The notes beneath the pieces were generated by a model. It was not told the DNA's origin. It saw nothing but the letters and a program-made list of their open reading frames with translations, and did no database searches. DNA of 64,000 bases, from positions 62,001 to 126,000 of the forward strand of contig MU385779.1 in assembly GCA_022497155.1 (NCBI GenBank), in the 5' to 3' direction. The stretch's first letter is position 1. Each line of letters begins with the position of its first letter. Both the position numbers and the translations under genes were made by a program. Origin of the DNA: Whalleya microplaca. Taxonomy: Eukaryota > Ascomycota > Sordariomycetes > Xylariales > Xylariaceae. Shown one piece after another: positions 36,935 to 47,007 of the stretch.

Positions 36935-37097
36935 TGCGTGTTGCCCCGGGGGGAATATGCACGGACCATGTAAGATAAGATAAGATAAGATAAGCCAGCC
37001 TGGCCATATGTGGCATAGCAGTAGCTAGTTAAAAAAGGTCCCTCCTTCCTTTTTCCCAATACAGATTAAATTAATACACCCGCATATTACATGTATC
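36935..37097. mobile_element. 163 bp unmutated insertion inside the reverse transcriptase relic
   Basis: This piece of normal base composition interrupts the RIP-decayed RNase H region. A 9 bp direct duplication ATTAATTAA flanks it (36926-36934 and 37098-37106). It contains four and a half gataa repeats. The duplication is AT-rich and could be partly fortuitous. The insertion either post-dates RIP or was too short and too unique to be mutated. Confidence 0.55.
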
Positions 37098-40000
37098 ATT
37101 AATTAAAAGAATTAATACGTTTTAATTTCCGATTAGAATTTTATATTAAACGCCTAAATATTAAACCCGATATTTTTTTATAGCGCAAATAAAACCTGCT
37201 ATAAAAAATATAAAATAAAAAATATAAAAGACGGGAATTTTAATTACTATAAAAAATAGTTATTTTATATATAATTTAAAAGATATAAATAAATAAAAAT
37301 TACTAAAATAAAATATATTTAGTTATACGGATAAAATATCCCGGAAAATAAAAAAATTTTCGAATATAAGAATTTATAATTATTATAAGATATAAAAATA
37401 ACGAAAGACCCGAATTATACGTAAGTAATAAAAGTAATAATTTAAAAAAACTAAGTATTCCTTAAAAACTTAAATATAAAAATATTATTATCGAAATGTA
37501 ATATCAATAATAAAAGTCGATTACGTTTTTATAAATGTATTTAAATCTTTAATTAAAAACTGCTCTATACCGTTTTAATATAAAATATTTATAACTTATA
37601 TTTAATAAAACACCCGGAAAAAGAAAATATACTAATAATATTTTCGAGAACGTTTTATTAGCCTAAAATATCGGCGTTTATAAAACATTTTTATAAAAAT
37701 TATAATATTTATAAAAGAAAAACGGTATAATATAATTAAAAAAAAAGCTTTTAAAACTATTATTTATTTCGGATTAATTTTATAATAAGCTATTTATTAA
37801 TTTTATAACCGATTTATTAGCTACTTTTAAATAAAACTTTATTTTTATAATAATAATTTTTAATCGATTAAAAAAACAAGTTATATTAAAAGTTATAATT
37901 TTAATAAAGGCAAAAATATATACCGAATAGTTCGTAAATTATTATTAAAAATATTATAATTTTTTCTATATTATAATTAGTAATAAAAAATTTAATTAAA
38001 TAAGGCAGTTTTAAAAATAACTTTATTTACTAGTAAAAATAAAGTAACGTTTATTAATTACGTTTTACCCGGAAACCGATAAAGCTATTAAATAAATAAA
38101 TTAAAAAGTATTAATATATTTTTAAACGTTTATATTATATACTTAATTCGAATAAAACTTATTACTATCGGAAGCGATACTTATAATTAATAACCGAAAT
38201 ATTACAATAATAAAGTTAAGTCTTTTTTTTAAGTCTTTTTTTTATACTTTATAAATATTACGCAAAACTTATTTTAATAATAAAATATATCCCGGGACTT
38301 ATTTCCGAACCGCGCGTACGGATAAAAACTTTTATCTAACGCTTAAAAAAAGCGATAAAATTTACATAAGCCGTAATAACAATTACGTAATAACAATAAA
38401 AAAACGTAACTAATAAACAGCAATTCCCTATAAAATAATTCCGAATAAAAAATAAAATATAATTAATACTTAAAAATATCTTTATATTTTAACCCTTATA
38501 AAAACTAATATAATTATATATTAAATATAAAATAACGCGCGTTATTAACTTTTAAATTATAAAATTAAATATACCGAAAAAAATATATAACCAGTGTTAT
38601 ATTAAGCTTATTTATTATATAAAAAATAATTTCCTACTTTTCTAAAAAAACGAAAATATATAATTTCTTTTTATAATTAATAAAAAAGGAAAAGAAAAAA
38701 TAAAGTAACAAATAAAAGAAATTATTTAAATAATTATTAAGCGGAAAGGGTAAGAAAAAATTAAATAAATATTAATAAAATAAATAAGCTATATAGCCTT
38801 AATATAAAAACCGCTCGAAAACTTAAAAAATACCGAAATAGTAAACCGTTTTAAAAAAAATTACAGTAATATAAAAATAAACGATAGGCTTAAAAAATTA
38901 ATATAAAAAAAAAGGCAAAAGTTACGTTCGCGTAGCAATTATATAATTAATAAAATACTAATAAAATATAAGAACGAAAAAATATAAATAAAATAAAAAA
39001 ATATTATAAGAAATTATAAATTTTTTATTATTATAAATAACGTAAACGTTATTCCCGAATAAATAATAAATAACCTTTTTTATTTACGTAATTTTTTTAG
39101 CAAACCGATAACTAGAATTATTATAAAACTAACCGAAAAACGTAGCAGATTTAACCGAGCGGCGTATTTATATTAGCCGGGGGCTAATAGTTTAGTTTAT
39201 CCTTTTTATCGTCCTTTTTTTTCTCATTTATATCTATCGCCTTTTTTTTATTTTTACGGAAAAAAACTTAAAAAAATAGCTATAGCTATAGCAAAAAATA
39301 TTAACGGAAATAAAAGAAACGTATAAGCAAGAGTTACGTAAATTATACCTAAACGAAAGGTTTATAATAGTAATAAAAGCAGGCGGGATAAGCCGAAAAG
39401 AAAAACCGGAAACGGAAATATATATATAAATAATAAACCCGGTATTATTTATTATAAAACGCGTAATAATTATAATATCGCTAATATTATTAATAATACG
39501 CTCGAATAAGCAAGCGATTTCCTTAAATATAGCTATAAGCTGCTTTTATATAGCGTATAAATTAAAAAAAATTATGAAAAAATAAAATAAAAACTTATAT
39601 ACTACTTTTATTACTATTAAATCCTAGCCCGGCTTAAAGCCGTAACGCTTATTTTAATACGTTCGAAATATACGGCAGCGTTAATAACGCGTTACGCCCG
39701 TATTCCGGCCGACTTTTAAGCAATAATAAAAACTAAATAAAGAAAATAAATAACAGAAATATTATAAAAAAACAAAAAGAGATAATTTATTAAAGTTCGA
39801 GTTATTATAAACTCGATAAATTTTTATTAAAGTAGTAGCGAAAAAACGAATCTCGGTATTTATAAACAGCTATAAAACGGGGTTAAAAAGTAATACTTAA
39901 ATAAAAAAAACAAAAGATAATTTACGATAAAACAGTTATAATTTTTAGTATATATTTTATATATTATATATTATAAATAGCTAAATATAATTAACACTAT

Positions 40001-40841
40001 ATTTAAAATATTTTAAAACTAAAAAAAAAAAAGAATTTATAAGTTTAGTCGGAATAAAAAGCGGAAAGGTTTTTAGTTATACGGCCGACATAAAGGCGGT
40101 ATAAAATATAACGCACAAAAAAAAAGCCATAAAAATAGCGCGAACGGGCAGCCTATTAAGGGCAGCAAAATCGGAAGAAAAACGAGATAAAAATATAGCA
40201 GCAGTAGCGAAAGCGAAAATAAACAAAAATAGCGGCAAAAAAAAATATATTACGGGAATATTACGAGAAAATATATTAGTAATTTAAATAATAAAAAAAA
40301 TAAAAGAATTAAAAAATTAAAAAATTAGAAAACTAGAAAACAAAAAAAATAAAAAAAACAGTTAAAAAGATAGGTTTTTACTTATAAATAGCTTAAAAAA
40401 AAGAAAAAAAAAGGAATTTTAAAAAAAAGCCCGGGATATTTAAATAATCTTAAAAAAAATTAATTGCGCGGTTAATTATAAAAACTAATTATATATTATA
40501 TTAATTACGCGCATAAGCTAATTAAAAGCAGAAATCGATTTATTAATTTAAAATAAATTTAATTATTAAATAAAAAACTAATTAAAAACGGAAATTAAGC
40601 TTTAATTTTACGCGCGTTTATCTTATATTTAATTAGTTAATAATAACATAAAATTAAAAACCTTTATAACAAAAAAATTCTTTTATAAAAATACCTTTAT
40701 ATTACCTCCCGAACCGGCCTTAATTAATAATAAAATAAATAATTAATAGTTAAAAAAGCTAATAATTAACGGGAATTTATATATATCTTACGTTCGGGTA
40801 TAAAAGACGCGATATAATTACGCAAAAAGTAAAAGGGGGGG

Positions 40842-41035
40842 TAATATAATAAGCTATGCCGTAATAAGGAATATCGGCTATTATAAGCCGATATAATAAT
40901 ATAACTTTCGAAAGCTAATATAAATGCTCTTGAGCTATATCGATATACCTTTTTAATTTTCTTTTTTTCTTTAGTTAAAAAATAAACACTCATTTAACAT
41001 TATAAAATTACATTTTAGCGTAATAGCCTTTTATA
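40842..41035 (+). repeat. 3' LTR of the Gypsy element
   Basis: This is the pair of the 5' LTR at 28886-29080. It begins immediately after a polypurine tract and carries more C-to-T changes than the 5' copy. Confidence 0.8.
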
Positions 41036-41100
41036 GCCACGTAATATTAAGTCTTTTTTTATAACCCTTAATTATTAAAATACGCCCTATAAAAATTAAT

Positions 41101-41520
41101 GGTGATACGGGCTTACGTATGGCCGATCCGCCTACCTAATATATGTATATATACCGTATATTTTTAATATTACCATCTTTACGCTAAGCCGGGTCCGGCA
41201 ACTGATTTACCTCCACGGTTAACGTCTAGTTTAATTTTTAGGCGGTAATGACGGAGTTTTTGTTTTCCGACTAAAGTGGGGACTGAAAAACTTGCTAGTG
41301 TCTATATAATTTTTCTGGTTTTTATATTATAGGGGGGTCCGAACTTGGCTTAGTCCTAGGGAAGGGTATACGTAAGGACTACAAGCTGGCCTAAGCGGCA
41401 GAGCCTCAACGATGGTGTTATCGAATTAATACGGTATCAGGTGGCGGAGCCACCTTTCTATAGCTTCACCTCGCACTATCAAGTCACTATACTGCTCATC
41501 ACTTTGTCCCATATTGACAT
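41101..41520 (+). repeat. dispersed repeat or solo LTR, longer copy
   Basis: The ends match the two blocks at 17605-17745. A TTAAT pentamer precedes the ggtgatacgg start and follows the ttgaca end, a possible 5 bp target duplication. A ggtggcggagccacc palindrome lies at about 41440-41455. The copy sits between the Gypsy element and the TPR-CHAT gene, so it may overlap that gene's promoter. Confidence 0.5.
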
Positions 41521-41726
41521 TAATATTTCTGCCAATAACGCTATACTGCTAGTTTCACATCACTATAAGAGGTAACTTGTACCTACCTTCGATAACCCGA
41601 AGCATCCCGATGGGACAATCCGCCTATATACACGAACTTGAATACAATTTCTCACATTTCTTTTAAAGGGTCCACGAGAACTGTCGTCATAGCGGTCTCT
41701 GTGGACGTCTTAGTAACACAGAAGCC

Positions 41727-44700
41727 ATGGTAAGCTCCGATGCTATTCCTGTCTTGCGGCAAGCCATCGAAGCGGTGCCGATAGACCATCCCAATCGAGT
41801 CGATCAATTAGACGTCCTTGCAAAACAGCTTTACAAAGAGTTTCAGGAAACAGCGTCCGTAGCAGCTCTCGAAGGAGCTATTCGAGCATTACGAAACGTC
41901 GTTGAAGCTACAACGTCGACATCTCATCCAGATCGAATTAGGAACTTAGACATTTTAGGCAACCGTCTTCACAGCCTTTGGGAGAGAACGGGAGCCCTGG
42001 AAACCCTTGAAGATGCGATCCAGATTGGACGACAGACTATTGAGCATACGGAAGACCCTTCAGACCTGGCTGGCCGGTTGAACACTCTTGAATCTCGACT
42101 GTACCTCAGGTTTAAAAGGACGGGAGAATTAGAACACCTTGAAGATGCAATCCAGGTTGCACGACAAACTATCGAATATACGTATGACCTTTTGTACCTG
42201 GATGACCGGTTGAACACACTTGGACATCGACTGTACTTCAGGTTTATCAGAACAGGAGCTACAGAAGATCTACATGAATCCATTCAAATCCTAAAACAAG
42301 CCATAGAGACAACTCCAGTGGATAAAATTGACAGAACTAGACGATCAAATAAGCTCAGCAGTTACCTCCACTATTGGGCTGTAGGAACGGAGACTCTGTC
42401 AGATATAGACAATGCTGTCCAAGTTGCTCGACAAGCACTTGAAAGTGTTCTGATATATCACGCAGACCAGGCTACACTATTGGACGACCTCGCGGATCGC
42501 CTAACCAAGAGATTCAGGAAATCCCGAACGATAGGGAGCATAGACGAAGCTATCCAGATCTCACGAAAAGCTGTTGAAGCCACATCAATAGAATATCCAG
42601 ATCTATTAGCTAGACGGTTGAACAGCGTTGGAGAACTCATATATGATAGATATAGGAGAACAGGATCTGTAGCAGACCTGGAAGAGGCTATTCAAATATC
42701 ACGACAAGCCACTCAAACCATTACATCCAAGAATCCAAGCCGGGCAATGTATTTAAGTATGCTTGGAGATCAACTCGATGCCAGATATACTAGAATGGGG
42801 TCTGTGGTAGACCTAAAAGAAGCTATTCAAGTCCTACTATGTGCCATTGATATTACGCCAGTAGCGCATTCAAGCCGAAGCAGTTGGCTAGTCGACCTTA
42901 GTAGCCTACTTGGTCATATGTATCAAAGAACAGGGGCTATAGCAGACTTGGAGACAGCTGTCCGGATTTCATTTGAAGCAGCAAAGACAATACCAGGGGA
43001 TCATTCAGGAGCTGCAACGGCAAAATCAAACTACGGACGCTATTATAGGCTGCGGCTAAAGAGGAAAGATATCGTATCTGGTGCAGATGACGCCATTGTA
43101 GCTGCTAGACAAGCTGTCGAGGCTACGCCACGAGGGCATCTAGATCGATTAAAACGGTTAAGAACCCTTGGGGAGGTTCTTACTGATCGGTTGAACATCA
43201 ATAACAGCCAACAAGTCCGAATTGAGCTGATTGAAGTCTTACGGGAGGTCGTTGAGACAATACCGGCAAATAGCCCAGACCGAATTGGGCCATTGAAAAG
43301 TCTAGCAAATCACCTTGACAATCGTTACCTACGACTTCGAGCTGAAAAAAACCTAGACGGAACTGTAAAATATTTAGACGAAGGTATCTACATTGCACAA
43401 CAAGCTATCAAGGTTATACAAGCTGGTCATCCAGATCGAGCTAGTTTATCTAGCCTTCTCGGTGATAACCTCGACCGCAAGTTTCAAATGACTGGAGCCA
43501 TAATACACCTAGAGCAATCTATTCAAATGGCACGACAAGCCATCGATTCTATACCAACAGACATGTACAATGGTTGGAGGGCACAACAATTAGAGGAATT
43601 GGGAACACGACTTGGCTACAAGTATAGGAAAACACGAACTACGGAAAGCTTAGATGAAAGTATAGACGCCTTTCGACGAGCTCTTGAGATTACACCAGAA
43701 AACACTTATAATAAGGCACCACGACTACTAAACCTTGCGGACCAACTTGCAGATAGATTTAAAAGTACAGGAGACATGAAGCATTTACATGAAGCTATCT
43801 ATTTTGCACGGGCGGCAATCGAGGCTGAACCGGAAGATCACGAAAACCGGCCTAAGTCACTGATAAATCTTGCAAATCTTCTTGGGGATAGATATTCAAG
43901 GAAAGGTTCTATGGAGGACCTAGACGAGTCTATCGAAGTCTTACGAGATGCTATCAAAGCCGTGCCCAGCGATTGTGCAAATAGTGCTGTACTGAACAAC
44001 CTTGGAGTGAAACTTGGTGAGAGATTTATAAGGACTGGAATTTTGACCGACTTAGATGAAGCTATTCATACCTTACGAAAAGCTATCGAAATTTTGAAAA
44101 AGGAGGACCCTGGCCGCTTTTTAATACGAACCCCGAAACATGTGCATGTAATTCCTCGGCAAGACTTCGAGCACATCTTACAAGGCCTTGCAGACTTACC
44201 TTCATCGTTAAATAATCTCAGCGTTCAACTAGGCCACAGGTTCAACAGATTAGGAAGCACGGAAGACCTCGATGAGGCTATTCAAGCAATACAACAAGCT
44301 ATTGAAGCCACGCCGTCAGGAGATGCATATATGGGTGAGCGATTCGACAACTTAGGATTCCTACTCAGGTACAGGTTTTTAAGGACGGGAACAACAGCAG
44401 ACCTAGAAGCTGCCATTAAAGCTTCACGACAGGCCCTCAAGGCCCCTCAGTTGACTCTGCAAGACCAGGCGAGAAGGCTTGCTAATCTCGCGGTTCAACT
44501 TGGTGAAAGGATTATAAACGTAGGATCTGTAGACGACATCGAGGAATCTGTTGACGTGATACGAGAAGCCATTAAATTCACGCCAGAAAACCACCCAAAC
44601 ATGGCGAATCAGTTCAACATCCTTGGAAATCGGTTAAGTGATAGGTTTGCAACGACAAAAATAATGACAGACCTCAAAGAAGCCATTGAGGTTTACAAGC

Positions 44701-46499
44701 AAGCCCTTCAGGCGAGTCCGATCGACCACCCAACCCATGCTGCAGCACAGTTCAACCTTGGGGTTCTATTGGGCGATAAATCTGAAAGCTCAAAATCCAT
44801 CATCGACCGGGAAGAATCTCGTCAACTCCTCACCAAGGCTTTAAATCATAAATCCTCCCATGTCCGTGAGCGTATCAAAGCTGGCCAATACCTGTTGTCA
44901 CATCCGAGCATTTTGGGGGACGTACAACAAGCGTACGAAGTCGCGCGGACTACTACTAAACTAGTCCCTTTGCTAGCCCCTCGGTTCCTCCGAAATACTG
45001 ATAAGCAACATCTCCTTTCCCAAATCGCTGGACAAGCCTCCAACGCAGCTGCCATAGCTTTGAAGGCTGGCAAAGGAGCCATTGACGCCATAGGCATGCT
45101 TGAGATTGGGCGCGGTATTCTCTCAGGTGGTCTGTACGATATACGTTCTGATATCTCAACGCTTCAACAACAGTGTCCCAAACTTGCCGACTCATTTAAT
45201 ATCCTTCGTGATAAGCTGGATGCACCCACCTCTTTCAATAATTCCCTCGTAACCAATGAGGACACCGTTACAGTCGCTCAAAGGGAAGCTGGCCAGCGCC
45301 GGGAGGCTAGCCTGCAACTAGATGCGCTGATTGAAGAGATTAGGCGCCAGCCCGGGTTTTGCCAGTTTCTGCTTCCTCCATCTGAAGGAGATTTGCAGAA
45401 AGCGGCAAGGCACGGTCCCGTGGTAATTATCAATATCAGCTCGCATCGTTGCGATGCTCTTATTATCCGATCGTCTGGTATTCGGGAGATAAAACTACCA
45501 CAGCTCTCTCGAGATGATTTTAAGGATCGGAATCCACAAGCTCTCGAAACCCTTGTTTGGCTCTGGGATACCGTCGTGCGTCCTGTGCTTGATGCCCTAG
45601 ATCTTCTTGGCACCAACTCCAACATCCCTCGGCCACGCATATGGTGGATCCCCACTGGACCGCTCGTGAGATTTCCTCTCCATGCTGCAGGAGACCATCT
45701 AAGCGGTAGTTGGGATACGGCAATGGACAAAGTCGATTCGTCATATATGCCATCTATTAGAGCTATGACACACGGTCGTCTTCGACGACGGCAAGAAGTA
45801 GTAGCGGGCGGAATAGCCGTACTTGTGGCTATGGAAAACACGCCAGGGCAAAAACAGCTACAGTTCCCCAATAAAGAGGTTCAGGTCGTACAGGAGCTAT
45901 GCGAATCGATAAAATTGCCATCTGTCCAGCCTCCACTCAATAAACGAGAAGTTTTATCCGCTATGAAGGACTGCTGGGTGTTCCATTTCGCTGGCCACGG
46001 TCATGCGGATCCAACGGACCCATTACAAAGTCAGCTGCTCCTCGAAGACTGGAAAGAAGAGCCATTCACGGTAGAGAGTCTACTAGAAATCAATCTTGGC
46101 TCTAAATCGCCATTTCTCGCCTATCTCTCAGCCTGTGGAACTGGCCAGGTCATGGACGCGAGCTTACTAGACGAAAATATCCACCTCAGCGCTGCCTACC
46201 AGCTTGCGGGCTTTCAACATGTGATTGGCACGCTTTGGAGCGTCGACGACGAGGTATGCGTGGACGTAGCTAAGTTCCTGTATGAAGCTCTGCGGGATGA
46301 AGGGATCAGCGACGAGGCCGTATGCATGGGTCTTTGCCGAGCCGCTCGAGAGCTTCGAGACCGATGGGTACAGAGCCTAGTCGGGATCGGACTCAAGAAT
46401 TCCTTAAGTCCAAGGTCAGCAAGGGATGTCGAGTTATGCAGAGAGATAGATGTCAGAGCATCTCCACATTGGGTCCCCTATGTCCATTTCGGGATCTGA
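41727..46499 (+). CDS. TPR-repeat protein with C-terminal CHAT (caspase-like) domain
   Basis: This is a single-exon frame of 1590 residues starting at agccatgg. Residues 1 to about 1040 are some twenty TPR-like units of about 50 residues with the recurring pattern DLDEAIQ...RQAIE..P.DHP.R...L..LG..L..RY.RTG. A helical linker (about 1060-1250) leads to a CHAT domain (about 1290-1590). It shows FHFAGHG (1419-1425, catalytic His1424), YLSACGTG with Cys1470, and GTLWSVDDEVC. CHAT is a caspase/separase-clan peptidase. TPR-CHAT proteins occur in fungi and bacteria; in bacteria they include Csx29/TPR-CHAT, the protease partner of a type III-E CRISPR effector. The N-terminus starts at helix B of a TPR unit, so a 5' exon or an earlier repeat may be missing. 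It lies convergent to the NACHT-ankyrin gene. Confidence 0.92.
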   Translation: MVSSDAIPVLRQAIEAVPIDHPNRVDQLDVLAKQLYKEFQETASVAALEGAIRALRNVVEATTSTSHPDRIRNLDILGNRLHSLWERTGALETLEDAIQIGRQTIEHTEDPSDLAGRLNTLESRLYLRFKRTGELEHLEDAIQVARQTIEYTYDLLYLDDRLNTLGHRLYFRFIRTGATEDLHESIQILKQAIETTPVDKIDRTRRSNKLSSYLHYWAVGTETLSDIDNAVQVARQALESVLIYHADQATLLDDLADRLTKRFRKSRTIGSIDEAIQISRKAVEATSIEYPDLLARRLNSVGELIYDRYRRTGSVADLEEAIQISRQATQTITSKNPSRAMYLSMLGDQLDARYTRMGSVVDLKEAIQVLLCAIDITPVAHSSRSSWLVDLSSLLGHMYQRTGAIADLETAVRISFEAAKTIPGDHSGAATAKSNYGRYYRLRLKRKDIVSGADDAIVAARQAVEATPRGHLDRLKRLRTLGEVLTDRLNINNSQQVRIELIEVLREVVETIPANSPDRIGPLKSLANHLDNRYLRLRAEKNLDGTVKYLDEGIYIAQQAIKVIQAGHPDRASLSSLLGDNLDRKFQMTGAIIHLEQSIQMARQAIDSIPTDMYNGWRAQQLEELGTRLGYKYRKTRTTESLDESIDAFRRALEITPENTYNKAPRLLNLADQLADRFKSTGDMKHLHEAIYFARAAIEAEPEDHENRPKSLINLANLLGDRYSRKGSMEDLDESIEVLRDAIKAVPSDCANSAVLNNLGVKLGERFIRTGILTDLDEAIHTLRKAIEILKKEDPGRFLIRTPKHVHVIPRQDFEHILQGLADLPSSLNNLSVQLGHRFNRLGSTEDLDEAIQAIQQAIEATPSGDAYMGERFDNLGFLLRYRFLRTGTTADLEAAIKASRQALKAPQLTLQDQARRLANLAVQLGERIINVGSVDDIEESVDVIREAIKFTPENHPNMANQFNILGNRLSDRFATTKIMTDLKEAIEVYKQALQASPIDHPTHAAAQFNLGVLLGDKSESSKSIIDREESRQLLTKALNHKSSHVRERIKAGQYLLSHPSILGDVQQAYEVARTTTKLVPLLAPRFLRNTDKQHLLSQIAGQASNAAAIALKAGKGAIDAIGMLEIGRGILSGGLYDIRSDISTLQQQCPKLADSFNILRDKLDAPTSFNNSLVTNEDTVTVAQREAGQRREASLQLDALIEEIRRQPGFCQFLLPPSEGDLQKAARHGPVVIINISSHRCDALIIRSSGIREIKLPQLSRDDFKDRNPQALETLVWLWDTVVRPVLDALDLLGTNSNIPRPRIWWIPTGPLVRFPLHAAGDHLSGSWDTAMDKVDSSYMPSIRAMTHGRLRRRQEVVAGGIAVLVAMENTPGQKQLQFPNKEVQVVQELCESIKLPSVQPPLNKREVLSAMKDCWVFHFAGHGHADPTDPLQSQLLLEDWKEEPFTVESLLEINLGSKSPFLAYLSACGTGQVMDASLLDENIHLSAAYQLAGFQHVIGTLWSVDDEVCVDVAKFLYEALRDEGISDEAVCMGLCRAARELRDRWVQSLVGIGLKNSLSPRSARDVELCREIDVRASPHWVPYVHFGI

Positions 46500-46652
46500 A
46501 CTCCTTTGTTGGCGCCCCCGTCTCCGCCACGTCCTGCCAGGCTAAGGGACGCCTTTACCTTGCCTCTTGCGGGGGCTTCTTTGCGAGAGGGCGCACCCTT
46601 CGATTTGAATTCAGCTACCTGATGATCACCAAGGACTTATAAAATGATATCA

Positions 46653-47007
46653 CAGTTACAGTGTGTGTAATGATCATTTAGGTGCTGCCGTGATTACTTT
46701 AGTTGACTTAAATAGAATTGTGTAAAGGTTTAAGATTTAAAAGATCTTCTAACAGCTTAGAATATCCCTGTTAAGCTTATGGATCTAGGAGCAATTATTG
46801 CTCCGAGATCTATAGGCTTAAGGCATTATAACTAATACCACTATTATTGTGACAAATGATGAAATAGACGCAGGTTATAAGTAGTATAGTAGTTATTGTT
46901 AGAGAAGTATCATCACTAGAGTCTGGCAGAGGAGGGAGAGCCTCTTATATATAAGCTACAGCTTGTGGGGCGTCCAGCCACCTGAATTATACCCCTGTAA
47001 TCCGTCA
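46653..47007 (-). mobile_element. 355 bp solo-LTR-like insertion with GATATC target duplication
   Basis: A perfect 6 bp duplication GATATC flanks the element (46647-46652 and 47008-47013). On the minus strand it begins TGACGGATTACAGG, contains a TATATAA box and ends CTGTAACTGT. A 24 bp-arm hairpin lies inside (46772-46821). A truncated relative is at 6315-6450. Size, promoter-like box and flanking duplication fit a solo LTR, but the 3' end is not the usual CA, so the superfamily is open. Confidence 0.65.

Larger units (their letters stand above)
28886..41035 (+). mobile_element. RIP-mutated Ty3/Gypsy LTR retrotransposon with nested insertions
   Basis: Near-identical direct repeats bound this 12.15 kb block (5' LTR about 28886-29080, 3' LTR about 40842-41035). 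A purine tract (aaaagggggg) directly precedes the 3' LTR. The interior is extremely AT-rich with TA-heavy dinucleotides and stops in all frames, as expected after RIP. Plus-strand relics remain legible through the stops. They include a reverse transcriptase/RNase H connection (SFLRFANFYRDFI, about 36460-36500), a cut RNase H tail (about 36900 and 37100), an integrase zinc domain (HPEKEKILIIFSRTFY from 37611) and a core with FYPETDKAIK near 38060. A tetranucleotide TAGC next to each outer end may be the target duplication. At 12 kb the block is too long for one Gypsy element because other repeats sit inside. Confidence 0.85.

Noticed and set aside
45278..45871. 197-residue minus-strand frame in the CHAT domain
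   Set aside because: It is an antisense shadow of the catalytic region of the TPR-CHAT gene.
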